Assembly (NCBI GenBank): GCA_963643465.1
Contig: CAVIJT010000015.1
Location: forward strand, 7,766 to 71,765
Length of the DNA stretch: 64,000 nucleotides
Direction of reading: 5' to 3'
Source: CAG-411 sp963643465
GTDB taxonomy: Bacteria > Bacillota > Clostridia > Lachnospirales > Lachnospiraceae
The notes under the pieces are model-generated. The model worked only from the letters and a program-made list of their open reading frames with translations, searched no databases and was not told where the DNA came from. Positions within the stretch are counted from its first letter, which is position 1. Every line of letters starts with the position of its first letter. The position numbers and the translations under genes were made by a program. Below, piece after piece: positions 8,294 to 17,283 of the stretch.

Positions 8294-8322
8294 ATTATAA
8301 AAGATGTTTATCTGTTCCACAA
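8294..8322 (-). promoter_or_regulatory. Sigma-A promoter of small gene B
   Basis: TTGTGG and TATAAT are spaced by 17 bases on the minus strand. A second TATAAT lies a few bases closer to the gene. Confidence 0.55.
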
Positions 8323-8416
8323 GGCATAAACCTCTTGTTTCATTGGTATTACTGTGCATTCGGCTATCAAGCAGACTCATACGCAGTAACACATTCGCAA
8401 CAGACCAGTTAAATAG

Positions 8417-8986
8417 CTATTCTTTTAAACTCTTGAGTTTTTCTTTCACCTTTTTAAATCCCTTTACATTATCAAGCATCTCTCCCATAGCATCATAAAT
8501 TCTTGCAAATTCCGAAGGATTATGTACCGGTACTGTAATGGAAGTTTGATACTGCAAGGGTGTACCTGTAAAAAATTCTTTTATACGGCTAATACCGATA
8601 TTCATAGATACTGTAGCAGAAACGGTGACTTTTGTATAATCCGCCTCCACTGATACATTTTCTACAGTTCCCATCATTAATTGTTCTAAAAGTTGCTCTT
8701 CCACCTGCTCTTTTGTCTTTTTTTGCACACTTGTTGAATCTTTCAAAAAATAAAATAAATTGTGCTCTGCCCACTGTGTTTTCTCCTTTTTCTTCCCTAA
8801 TTCTATCTGTTCTTTCATACATATGGCTTGCTCTTCTGCCGCTTGATGCACAATGGTTCCCGCACTATTTTTATCCACTTGATAAAAGCACATATATATG
8901 ACAGCAAGCAATACAAAGAAAACAATAGGAAATACAAAGGCTGCTTCTACCGTAAGGCTTCCTCGTTCTTCTTTCCATCTCTCCAT
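8417..8986 (-). CDS. TadE-like minor pilin/pseudopilin
   Basis: The 189-residue protein opens with the TadE signature: a short basic leader, RGSLTVEAAF, and a single hydrophobic helix (about 14-34). A mostly polar domain follows outside the membrane. The Gly-Ser-Leu-Thr-Val-Glu junction is a prepilin-type cleavage site. It starts directly behind the stop of the next TadE-like gene, with GGAGG six bases before the ATG. TadE proteins are minor pilins needed for Flp pilus assembly. It is the most downstream pilin-type gene of the block. Confidence 0.8.
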   Translation of the reverse strand: MERWKEERGSLTVEAAFVFPIVFFVLLAVIYMCFYQVDKNSAGTIVHQAAEEQAICMKEQIELGKKKEKTQWAEHNLFYFLKDSTSVQKKTKEQVEEQLLEQLMMGTVENVSVEADYTKVTVSATVSMNIGISRIKEFFTGTPLQYQTSITVPVHNPSEFARIYDAMGEMLDNVKGFKKVKEKLKSLKE

Positions 8987-9823
8987 TTAACTACCTCCGC
9001 ATCTTGTACAAGGGCGATACCCTGATAAGGTTGACAACCTTACTTCTCTCACATTCCTCGTAAGACCACTGCAATCTAACGAACTGTGAAAACAATTTCC
9101 ATCCGTTGCTATATATACTGTAGAACTGTCCTCAGGAATTTTTTGCTTCACGCACTTTTCACACGCCTTGTATTTTCCTCCATATACATTCCGAAAATTA
9201 GAAACATCTGCATATGCCACACTTTGAATAGATAAATCCAAATGTGTACAAGTGATGGAAGTATGATATACCTTACTTTCTTTTCCATTTGCAGATACAT
9301 ATACAATACTATCATCCTCATCGTTTTCCCCTAAACCAATTTCACTTGTTCCCACAAATCCCCGGCTTTCCACCTGTTGCACTATATGAATATCAGGCAC
9401 AATAAAATGGAACATGGGAATTATCACATCATAGGATGCTGTCAATAAAATTTTTGCCTCATCCTTAAATGCCTCAGTAGTATAAATTACTCCGGTGGCA
9501 CCATTCTTTACACAACTGCTATTTAGAAAATTATCTGAAATGTAAGATTCCATTCTTTCAGAAGTAAGCAATCCGGCTATATAAGTTTCTGCTACTTCCT
9601 TTCCAGATTTTTCCTTTTTACTGTCGTCTTCCTGTTCCTCCATATGATATATATGTCCATATTGGGAAATTTCCTTTGCAGTTTCCCAAAGACCAATTTC
9701 TATTTTTTCCTGTATCAAAAATATTTGAAAAAAGCAGAGAAAAAACAAAAATGCACTCATAACCACAGGCAAAATTAAGGATGCCTCCACTGTAAGGGAG
9801 CCTTTTTCTTTTTGTTTTTTCAT
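8987..9823 (-). CDS. TadE-like protein with two C-terminal Cys/His (Ada-like) modules
   Basis: The 278-residue protein has the TadE start KGSLTVEASL and one membrane helix (about 15-35). The C-terminal 90 residues contain two copies of a module with the pattern [YF]H-x-S-x-x-[TD]-C ... Y-[KR]-[AP]-C-x-x-C. The first ends KACEKC and the second ends RPCTRC. This pattern occurs in small metal-binding Ada-like modules, so zinc binding or disulphide formation outside the cell is possible. It is translated from GGGAGG and is followed without a gap by the shorter TadE gene. A 113-bp inverted-repeat element separates it from the upstream DUF5702 gene. Confidence 0.75.
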   Translation of the reverse strand: MKKQKEKGSLTVEASLILPVVMSAFLFFLCFFQIFLIQEKIEIGLWETAKEISQYGHIYHMEEQEDDSKKEKSGKEVAETYIAGLLTSERMESYISDNFLNSSCVKNGATGVIYTTEAFKDEAKILLTASYDVIIPMFHFIVPDIHIVQQVESRGFVGTSEIGLGENDEDDSIVYVSANGKESKVYHTSITCTHLDLSIQSVAYADVSNFRNVYGGKYKACEKCVKQKIPEDSSTVYIATDGNCFHSSLDCSGLTRNVREVRLSTLSGYRPCTRCGGS

Positions 9824-9960
9824 AAATTCCCTCCCTGTTCACACAAAAGTTGTAAAGTATCTATTCAATTGTCAAGGTGCTTCCTAAGCCTCTCAAATAT
9901 GCACTTCTCGCCAACTCTTCATACAAAGACTGTTTTTTCTTTACTACTAACGTAATATCA

Positions 9961-10073
9961 GGGTTGAATAAAAATGTCCTCCCAAAAGTTTTAGAGGTAA
10001 TATACTTTCATCTGCATAAATCTTATTTTTAGTTTCTTATTTGCTGATTGAGAGAACATTTTTATTCAACCCC
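9961..10073. mobile_element. 113-bp MITE-like inverted-repeat element inside the Tad locus
   Basis: The element begins GGGTTGAATAAAAATGT and ends with the inverted copy; the arms match over 21 bases with one mismatch. No coding sequence lies inside. It fills the gap between the stop of the DUF5702 gene and the next TadE gene. A clear target duplication is not visible. In RNA it would also form a long hairpin between the two genes. Confidence 0.6.
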
Positions 10074-10082
10074 ATATGTTTG

Positions 10083-12440
10083 TCAGTAGGAGTATGTCTG
10101 CTGCTTTGTAAAATTCCAAGCCTTTTGCTCATAATTCCAATCGGAAAATAAAGATAAACCGGTAAACTTTGCAGGAATACTATATTCACACGATACTGTC
10201 ACTCCATAAATACAGTCTTCAAAAGAAAACAAATCACTATGACGAAGTTTCATGTTGGCTTCTATTAAATCCATAGTTCGGTATGTTTTCTGTTCTTGTG
10301 GTTCAAACAATAAAAACAACGTCAAATAATCCTCATATTGAATAGCAACAGTAGACTTTTTCTTCCCAAGTTTTTTTGCTTTACTTTGTATTTTTTCTTT
10401 GCTAATGGTGCAAATGTCTGTGAATGATAACATAAATACATTTTTATTTTTCCACACAGGAACTTTATACCCATTAAGAAGCGCCGCCGTATCTACCAAA
10501 GCCTCCTCATATGCCCACACTGCCAAAATTGCATACTGCATCCCCTGTACCAAAACTCCAATTCCGGTAAATCCCACAAGGGCAAGTGCTGCGGTACGAG
10601 CCTCTTGTACTTTTGCGGTATCTGTCAATAAATAAGTAAAATTCGCTACTGTCCGAAGCAACAAAATCCGCTGTACTACCTGCTTTAAATTTTGCTTATC
10701 ACTACTTTTTCCACATAAAATATATTCCTGTTCATACTTTATAGGTGTTTTTGAAAATTTACCTTCCTCGGATACATAGCTTTTAAAATACTCTTTTATG
10801 TATGCCTGATAAAGCAGCGTATTTGCGCCTTCTGCTACCACCTGAGACAATTCTTTCTCCCCGCCAAATACAGCTCCTATATTAGAAAATAGACCACCCA
10901 AATCGCTGTTTACAATCTGGCTAATTATATTTACATCTTCTGTTCCTTTTGCTTCTCCTTTATATTTACCATAGTAGTAATCCGCCTGTTCTAACTTCTT
11001 TTTGGATAATTTACTGGTATCTCCCACTGTTAATTCCAATACCGAATCGCCCAAATTCCCCAAAATACTCATAGGATTCTCAGCTTCCGATGTACCTATC
11101 TCTCCATAAGAAAATTTTAGGCTACTAATCTGATACCCGGCTAAGTTTTGGATTTGCCCTGCAATCTCTTCCTGCTTTGTCTTATAGCCGTCCAAGCTGT
11201 CTACAAGCTCTTTTTCCAGCATTTCTTCTAACCCTGTCAACAAGGTCAAATTTGTCTGTAAAGTATCTTTCATTCCAATTGCCCGCTGAATGGTTGCCAA
11301 ATCACTTTTTATTTGGTTTGAGGTACTCTCCAGACTTTTATAAGTTTCTTTACTGACACTTTCTTTCTGCTTGGCTATGTTATCTGTATAATTTGTGGAT
11401 GCTTTTGTCAGTTTTGGTAGTTCACCTTCTAACTCCTGAATTGTGGCAATGGATTCCTCCATTTTTTCCTTTGTTTGAGATACCATAGATTTTAAATCTT
11501 CCTGATCTGCATTAAACTGGGTAATCGTACTAGCAAAATCATAAACATTTGTGGCATTATCTTTTGAAGCTTTCTTTTTCTTTCCACCTTTTTTCTCTGT
11601 TTCCGTTTCTTCTTGTTTTTCTTTCTCTGTTATCAATGTATCTACTGTAGTTTTCATTGCCTCAAGATTTACAAGAGGGTTCACATAATTCCCCTTTAAG
11701 GAATTCCACACAGTAACATTGTCAATTCCCACATTTTCTTTGGTTTCCTCCACAGTACACATCTTTTTAGCAAAATAACCATTCACCTTTATGGTTCCAT
11801 CGGCAGTATATGTGAGTTTCTCTTTGCAACATATCCCTTCTACCTGCTCCATTAACTTCATCATAAGCACATTGGCATCCTCAAACTGTTCTGTCACTTC
11901 TCCTTCCGCTTCCATGACAGTAGCTGTTACTTCGCTTTCCTCTATTAAATTCAAGTTCTCCAATATTTTGCTTATCCCTTCGGCTGCCACCTCATATTTC
12001 ATATATTGTAAAATTTCCTCTTCCACAGGTGCTCCGCCATAATCAGTAGCTTTCACTACATCATCTATCTGTACAGCATTTACTGCGGGGCAAAGCAAAT
12101 CTATTCCATTTCTTTTTTGCCCGGTAATCTCATTGGTTGTACTTGTAGACAAGGAAGTATTCATATATTCCTGTATTTGCTCTGTCAGCTTTTTATAATC
12201 TAACGTATCGGAACCAGTACCTTTGTCCATCAAGAAAATGCGATAATCCTCATAAAGTGGCTCATAATATTCTGTCATTGCTCCGTCAATACTGCCGGTA
12301 AGGGTGCGGTCTACCGTAGCAGACGCAACCCTCACTCTGGCATTTTCAAGACAAGTAGCAATGAGTGCCAAAATCACAAGCAATACCATGGTTAAAAATA
12401 CTGTAATCGTTCCCTTTGATTTTCCCACTCTCCAGCTCAT
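10083..12440 (-). CDS. DUF5702 domain protein of the Tad pilus locus
   Basis: The 785-residue protein has a TadG-like N-terminus: GTITVFLTMVLLVILALIAT forms one membrane helix (residues 11-30), followed by ENARVRVASATVDRT. A long extracytoplasmic region includes predicted coiled coils at about 270-430. A second hydrophobic stretch occurs near 610-650. DUF5702 proteins are typical of clostridial Tad loci and probably take the place of TadG in tethering the pilus in the envelope; this role is inference. AGGAAG precedes the ATG, 13 bases after the pilin stop. Confidence 0.8.
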   Translation of the reverse strand: MSWRVGKSKGTITVFLTMVLLVILALIATCLENARVRVASATVDRTLTGSIDGAMTEYYEPLYEDYRIFLMDKGTGSDTLDYKKLTEQIQEYMNTSLSTSTTNEITGQKRNGIDLLCPAVNAVQIDDVVKATDYGGAPVEEEILQYMKYEVAAEGISKILENLNLIEESEVTATVMEAEGEVTEQFEDANVLMMKLMEQVEGICCKEKLTYTADGTIKVNGYFAKKMCTVEETKENVGIDNVTVWNSLKGNYVNPLVNLEAMKTTVDTLITEKEKQEETETEKKGGKKKKASKDNATNVYDFASTITQFNADQEDLKSMVSQTKEKMEESIATIQELEGELPKLTKASTNYTDNIAKQKESVSKETYKSLESTSNQIKSDLATIQRAIGMKDTLQTNLTLLTGLEEMLEKELVDSLDGYKTKQEEIAGQIQNLAGYQISSLKFSYGEIGTSEAENPMSILGNLGDSVLELTVGDTSKLSKKKLEQADYYYGKYKGEAKGTEDVNIISQIVNSDLGGLFSNIGAVFGGEKELSQVVAEGANTLLYQAYIKEYFKSYVSEEGKFSKTPIKYEQEYILCGKSSDKQNLKQVVQRILLLRTVANFTYLLTDTAKVQEARTAALALVGFTGIGVLVQGMQYAILAVWAYEEALVDTAALLNGYKVPVWKNKNVFMLSFTDICTISKEKIQSKAKKLGKKKSTVAIQYEDYLTLFLLFEPQEQKTYRTMDLIEANMKLRHSDLFSFEDCIYGVTVSCEYSIPAKFTGLSLFSDWNYEQKAWNFTKQQTYSY

Positions 12441-12453
12441 TTCTCACTTCCTT

Positions 12454-12675
12454 TTAGTATGCTCCAGAAATACTGTTCTTCTGATCAATCTCTGCCTCAT
12501 CTCCCTTAATCTGCTTAAAGGCGTTGGTAATTAGTTTTGTAACCTGACCTCGGAAAATAAGTACCAATCCTACAAGAACCACAATAATTAAAATAATTTC
12601 CACACTTCCCATTGCATTCTCATCTTTCCAAAACTGTTTCCATTCCTGCCATGCTCTTTTCTTTAAATTTTTCAT
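12454..12675 (-). CDS. Flp1-type major pilin precursor
   Basis: A 73-residue class IVb prepilin. A basic leader of about 22 residues ends at Gly, followed by SVEIILIIVVLVGLVLIF, the hydrophobic assembly helix with Glu in the expected early position. The short polar tail is typical of Flp1-like pilins in Firmicutes. The prepilin peptidase of the same locus would cut after Gly. AAAGGAA precedes the start. It lies between the TadC gene (83-base gap) and the DUF5702 gene. Confidence 0.85.
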   Translation of the reverse strand: MKNLKKRAWQEWKQFWKDENAMGSVEIILIIVVLVGLVLIFRGQVTKLITNAFKQIKGDEAEIDQKNSISGAY

Positions 12676-12758
12676 CTTACGTTTCCTTTCTTTTTTTCTT
12701 TTCTGTAATTTCAGTAGTTTTTAACGCCCCTCTGCAAGGGCATGGAATTAAGTTTTCT

Positions 12759-14231
12759 CTATAAAGACATCATTGCTGGTGCCATAATGATTACCATAAC
12801 TAAAATCAACATAATCATCATAGGTGCCAATAATTTGGTCCCAGCCTCCTCCGCCAATTGTCTCGTTGCCTGTTTGCGACTTTCAAAAGCGTCCAAAGCC
12901 TCATGCTCCAATATTTCTAACAGTCCTTTCGTCCCTTTCCGCAAATTTTGACTAAGCAAAGTAGAAAACTTAAGATAGGGAATTAACTTGGCACGCTGTC
13001 CGAAACGTTCCAATGCCATCATATTTGTCATACCGTTAGACATTTCTCCCCAAGTCACTCTCCATTCCTCATAGGCGTATCGTTTTTCTATGGTATGATC
13101 CCGCAGTTTTTTTTCATACTCCCCAGCAATTTTTCCCCATGCACTGTTGACTGTCATACCTGCCCCAAGAAGCAGTGTGAATTTATTTACCAATTCTGGA
13201 TAGTCCAGAAGCATTTGCTTATCTCTTGCTACATATTTCTTTTTTAAATCACTTCCCATAGCAAGCCAAAGCATAGTTCCCATAAGCAAACCAACGAAAA
13301 GAAACACTCCATAATTCCTATCTTCTTCCGGCTCTTGATAAGATACTTTCTCACCACCAATCGTTTCTGGAAGCTCCATCCGTTCTTCTTCCTGATGATC
13401 GATGCCAGCCTTTTCCAATGACTCTTCCAACTCCTGCTCCCAATCTTCTTGACTCATACGCTCTGCCGGAAGCACCACCACATCAAAATTTAACTCCTCA
13501 CTGATTTCCCCATAGGCCAACTGGGCAGTTATGGTACACGTAGTTTCTTCTGTGATTCGCCCATTTTTCAACTCCCCTTCCTCTGTAATCACCTCTTCAT
13601 TCCAGCTACTCCAACTAACCGTAACGGCGTTATCCGGTATAGCCGTTATAAAATTTAAATCTGTGGTAATCTTCTCTTTTCTCTTATTTTCTCCAAGATA
13701 ATGCTGATTCACATAGGCTTTTGCCTCTTCCATTTTTTGTGCCAATTCTTCTTCCGTATAGGCTTGTTCTGGAACTGCAACGGAAACGGAAGTTTCCTGT
13801 CTCTCCTCCCCGGAAACATGAATAGTCACACTTTTCTCTCCCTGTCCGGTCTTTTGCCTTTCAATGTACCGTCCCTCTTTTAAGGTTGTTGTCCCATTTC
13901 CCTGAAATGCCGTGGCACAAATACATGCAAGACTGCCTGCCACCACCAAAAACACGATAGAAAGTTTTTTGCACCAATGTAAAATTTGTATTTCCTCTAC
14001 ATCTTCCCCTATACAAAGAGGCGATAACAATTCCCTCTCTTTTTCCTGTTTCTCAAGCAAATTTCCCAGACGGGTTTCTAAAAGTATAAACAAACACAAT
14101 GAATACAACACCTTCAAACTATGTTCTTTCTTATCCAGCATTTTCACATATGTTTTTTGATAATTTCTAGTAAGGAACACACATACACAAAAAATAAGTA
14201 AACATACTATACTGATTACAACCCAAACCAT
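12759..14231 (-). CDS. tadC: TadC-like pilus membrane protein with inserted Ig-like ectodomain
   Basis: From the ATG behind GGAGG (14231) the protein has 490 residues. A first membrane helix is at 2-20 and another at about 95-115. A region of about 200 residues then includes an immunoglobulin-like segment (WSSWNEEVITEEG, TCTITAQLAYG), resembling the atrophied bacterial Ig domains. A membrane helix and a type II secretion F domain follow (LLGAGMTVNSAWGKIAGEY), with a C-terminal helix. TadC pairs with TadB as the inner-membrane platform. The added ectodomain is not part of ordinary TadC. The gene follows tadB after 11 bases. Confidence 0.75.
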   Translation of the reverse strand: MVWVVISIVCLLIFCVCVFLTRNYQKTYVKMLDKKEHSLKVLYSLCLFILLETRLGNLLEKQEKERELLSPLCIGEDVEEIQILHWCKKLSIVFLVVAGSLACICATAFQGNGTTTLKEGRYIERQKTGQGEKSVTIHVSGEERQETSVSVAVPEQAYTEEELAQKMEEAKAYVNQHYLGENKRKEKITTDLNFITAIPDNAVTVSWSSWNEEVITEEGELKNGRITEETTCTITAQLAYGEISEELNFDVVVLPAERMSQEDWEQELEESLEKAGIDHQEEERMELPETIGGEKVSYQEPEEDRNYGVFLFVGLLMGTMLWLAMGSDLKKKYVARDKQMLLDYPELVNKFTLLLGAGMTVNSAWGKIAGEYEKKLRDHTIEKRYAYEEWRVTWGEMSNGMTNMMALERFGQRAKLIPYLKFSTLLSQNLRKGTKGLLEILEHEALDAFESRKQATRQLAEEAGTKLLAPMMIMLILVMVIIMAPAMMSL

Positions 14232-14242
14232 CTCTTTGCCTC

Positions 14243-14983
14243 CTATAATTGAATGTCCACAATTTTTTTCATGAGCAGATAGCTCAGTATATACACAACA
14301 AGCACAACAGACATTAAAATACATCCAAACACATTATGATATAAGCCGTCTAAAAATCCCGGAGATGCCACCCACATATACAAAATAATTCCAAGAGGAA
14401 CGACTGACATAATGTTTGCCTCCATTTTTTTCTGTGCAATTACCGTTTCCATTTCTCTTTGTATCTCAATTCTCTCCCCAATATTTTTTCCTGTCTGCTG
14501 AATGATTTTCATAATATCGCCTCCGGTACGTTTGGCAGTCTGAAAAATTTCTGCAAAATTTTCTACATCTTCAATCCCTGTCCGAACTGCCAAATCTGCC
14601 AGACATTCCTCTACGGTTTTATTCATAGCAATTTGTTTGGCAATCCATGAAAATTCCTGCATAATATCCGTATCTTCCTCATACATGAGTGCTAAATCTT
14701 TTCTAGCTTCCAAAAAGGCATTTTCAATAGAATATCCTGCATTTAATGCGGCAGATAATCCCATAATTCCCTGTTTAAACTGCTGATTAAATTCCCATTT
14801 TCTCTTTTTTATCAACTCCTTTTCTCTATACTTTAAGTAAATCCATGCAAAAGGAGAAAACACCAACACCGCTATTACACTTTTGTAAAATAGTACAGCC
14901 AATATGGAACTCAGTAAAAAACCTATAAACAAGATTTGTCTTTTTTCTTTTCCTTTTGCCTGATACACCCTGTAATCTGTCAT
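14243..14983 (-). CDS. tadB: TadB-like type II secretion F domain protein
   Basis: The 246-residue protein has a pair of membrane helices near 17-50, a cytoplasmic T2SSF domain (GIMGLSAALNAGYSIENAF near 69-87, AKRTGGDIMKIIQQTG near 148-163) and two C-terminal helices. It is shorter than proteobacterial TadB and lacks its leader domain, as usual in Firmicutes. It forms the platform with TadC and receives force from CpaF. Its ATG overlaps the TGA of cpaF (ATGA), a sign of translational coupling. Confidence 0.85.
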   Translation of the reverse strand: MTDYRVYQAKGKEKRQILFIGFLLSSILAVLFYKSVIAVLVFSPFAWIYLKYREKELIKKRKWEFNQQFKQGIMGLSAALNAGYSIENAFLEARKDLALMYEEDTDIMQEFSWIAKQIAMNKTVEECLADLAVRTGIEDVENFAEIFQTAKRTGGDIMKIIQQTGKNIGERIEIQREMETVIAQKKMEANIMSVVPLGIILYMWVASPGFLDGLYHNVFGCILMSVVLVVYILSYLLMKKIVDIQL

Positions 14984-16200
14984 AACAAAATCCCTGCTCT
15001 CTTTAACTTTTCTGTCTGCTGTAACTGGTAGCCCGTAGGTTGTAAACCGCCTAGCACATTGCCCTCCTCATCTTCCCCCTCCTCCACAAACTCATAAAGA
15101 GGCTCTGTCTGAATGATTCCATCCTGCATACCAAGCACTTCCACAATCTGCAATACCTTTCTGCTTTTATCACGAAGTCTTCCTAAATGCACCACTATTT
15201 CCAAGGCAGAAGAAATCTGTCTACGAACCGCCTCAAGAGGAAGTTCCACATCAGACATTAGTGTCATAGTTTCCAAACGGCTTAACATATCCTCTGGCGA
15301 ATTGGCATGTCCTGTGGATAAGGAACCATCATGACCGGTATTCAATGCCGACAGCAAATCAAGTGCTGCTCCATCTCGAATTTCCCCAATAATAATGCGA
15401 TCTGGCCGCATTCGCAAAGCAGATTTAATCAAATCTCGAATGGATATGGCATTTTTCCCTTCTACGTTTGCATTTCTTGTCTCAAGCCTTACTAAATTAG
15501 GAATTTTGGTAATTTGAAGTTCCGCTGAATCTTCAATGGTAATAATTCTCTCATCTTCGGGAATATAATTAGATAAAATATTGAGAAATGTGGTCTTTCC
15601 GGAACCGGTTCCACCACTGATAAATACATTCATTTTTGCCTGTACTAACTTTTTTAAAAATAATGCAGCTTCTTTTGTAATTGCTCCCAGTTCTAAAAGC
15701 TGTTCCATATCCATTGCCTTTTCTGGAAACTTTCGAATAGTGACAATTGGCCCATTTAATGCCACAGGAGGTAACACTACATTCACACGAGATCCATCGG
15801 GAAGTCTGGTATCTACAATAGGAGATGCCTCATTTACCACGCGGTTTGCGCGAGATACAATTTGCTGCACAACATCTTCTAACTTTTCTTTATTAAAAAA
15901 TGTTTTATTCCATCGCCGAATTCTTCCCTTTTCTTCTATGAAAATATCCTTGGCACCATTAATCATAATTTCTGTAATTTGCTTATTATCTACCAACTCC
16001 TGCAGTGCATCCAGCCCTCTAAGGCTATAAAATACTTCTTTTTGCAACTGCAATTTATCCCATACAGATAAATATTTACTCTCTTCTTCTGCAAATATTC
16101 TTTCATCAATTAACTGCAAGATTTCCTCATCGGAAACATCGGTAGTCAAATCCATTTGTTCTACCACTTGTCTGTGAATCTCTCTTTGCAAGTTGCTCAT
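14980..16200 (-). CDS. cpaF: CpaF/TadA pilus assembly ATPase
   Basis: The hexameric motor of the Flp pilus. From the ATG at 16200 (AGGGAGGG upstream) it has 406 residues. The Walker A motif is SGGTGSGKTT, followed by an acidic TIEDSAEL segment, the Walker B region RMRPDRIIIGEIRD, and the His box TGHDGSLSTGHAN. The all-helical N-terminal domain is typical of CpaF. The upstream reading frame extends to 16257 but lacks a ribosome site. The start overlaps the end of the CpaE-like gene by 74 bases, a long overlap for adjacent genes. Confidence 0.92.
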   Translation of the reverse strand: MSNLQREIHRQVVEQMDLTTDVSDEEILQLIDERIFAEEESKYLSVWDKLQLQKEVFYSLRGLDALQELVDNKQITEIMINGAKDIFIEEKGRIRRWNKTFFNKEKLEDVVQQIVSRANRVVNEASPIVDTRLPDGSRVNVVLPPVALNGPIVTIRKFPEKAMDMEQLLELGAITKEAALFLKKLVQAKMNVFISGGTGSGKTTFLNILSNYIPEDERIITIEDSAELQITKIPNLVRLETRNANVEGKNAISIRDLIKSALRMRPDRIIIGEIRDGAALDLLSALNTGHDGSLSTGHANSPEDMLSRLETMTLMSDVELPLEAVRRQISSALEIVVHLGRLRDKSRKVLQIVEVLGMQDGIIQTEPLYEFVEEGEDEEGNVLGGLQPTGYQLQQTEKLKRAGILL

Positions 16201-17191
16201 AGGTTCCCTCCCTTCTAAGCATTTCTTCCACTGCAATGCCAATACTTCCCCTTGCAAGCAACTCTATATTTTGCGGAATACTATCCACCCTTGGAAGAAC
16301 GACTTGTTTTCGCTTTTCTTCCAGTATTTTTTGCTTTTCTTTGGAAAACTTTTCTGTCCATAAACTCTCTACGGTTTCTGCAATTACCGGCTCATACAAC
16401 ACATCACACTGTTCCAGCAAAACCTCAATTCCCTCATTTACAAAAGAAACATCATACAAAATCACATCATAAGACGTATATTTCCACAATGCGTAAAACA
16501 ATTGCTCCAAATCCTTTTTGCCCATTCCCTGTATATCCAGATAATGCCTGACACCACACAAATAATCTGCATTTCCAACTCTCTGAATCAACGACTGCAA
16601 TTTCATATCCAAATCTTTGCGCCCCTGCTTCATATAATAAATCAATCGGGAAAGAGCCACCTCTTCCCCACAAGAAAACCAATCACAAGGTCTTGAAAAA
16701 GGTTCTAAATTGACCACCAATACTTTTTTCTGTACTCCCAACAAATGCCCCAATACCACCGAAAGGGTGGTTTTGCCTGTTCCACCGTACGGCGAAAACA
16801 CTGCCAATTGTCTGCAACATCTGATTTGTTTGGGTAAATAATAGGTGCTTTTATCCTCACATTGCTCCGCACACAAATCAAACACTTCCCGCAAAATTTG
16901 ATCGGCTGACTGAAATTTATACACCGCTGGGTAAGAATCTGCTTCTCTCACCATCCGCCCTTCTGTAAGTAAAATTGTAAATCCAGCCTTCTGTCTGACT
17001 TCCTCATATGCACTCTGGTCTGATGCCAGCAGCACATCCACTCTATTTTCTCCCATAAACTCCTTTAATGCTGTTACTTTCGTAAAAACACGGGTATCAA
17101 ATAAGCTGTCTCTCAACTCTTTCACATAGTTTAAAAATAAATTTGCATACTCTTCTTTTGGCTCAAGCACAGCCAAAATCTGTTTTTTCAT
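16127..17191 (-). CDS. TadZ/CpaE-like pilus localisation ATPase
   Basis: From the ATG at 17191 (AAGGAG upstream) the protein has 354 residues. An N-terminal receiver-like domain of about 115 residues precedes a MinD/ParA-type ATPase: Walker A SPYGGTGKTTLS, then VVNLEPF and VILYDVSF. TadZ/CpaE proteins place the pilus machine in the cell. The first Walker Lys of the deviant KGG motif is replaced (YGGTGKT), as in many TadZ proteins. A hairpin terminator for the upstream small gene C lies only 30 bases before this gene, so its transcription needs read-through. Confidence 0.8.
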   Translation of the reverse strand: MKKQILAVLEPKEEYANLFLNYVKELRDSLFDTRVFTKVTALKEFMGENRVDVLLASDQSAYEEVRQKAGFTILLTEGRMVREADSYPAVYKFQSADQILREVFDLCAEQCEDKSTYYLPKQIRCCRQLAVFSPYGGTGKTTLSVVLGHLLGVQKKVLVVNLEPFSRPCDWFSCGEEVALSRLIYYMKQGRKDLDMKLQSLIQRVGNADYLCGVRHYLDIQGMGKKDLEQLFYALWKYTSYDVILYDVSFVNEGIEVLLEQCDVLYEPVIAETVESLWTEKFSKEKQKILEEKRKQVVLPRVDSIPQNIELLARGSIGIAVEEMLRREGTYEQLAKRDSQTSGRTNGFDYRCFR

Positions 17192-17220
17192 TTCGTTTCT
17201 TCCACTCCTTTTCAAAAAAC

Positions 17221-17262
17221 AAAGGTGCAAAGCCTCAATTATTCAATAAAGACTTTACACCT
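17221..17262 (-). terminator. Hairpin terminator of small gene C, directly upstream of cpaE-like gene
   Basis: On the minus strand GGTGTAAAGTCTTTA pairs with TGAGGCTTTGCACC and is followed by TTTGTTTTTT. The arms match those of the hairpins behind small genes A and B. Its place inside the Tad gene string suggests attenuation or partial read-through. Confidence 0.7.
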
Positions 17263-17283
17263 TAGATAATAGTTATTTAGTTT

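Noticed and set aside
12720..12745. Attenuator hairpin between tadC and the pilin gene
   Set aside because: The GCCC/GGGC stem is only four base pairs.
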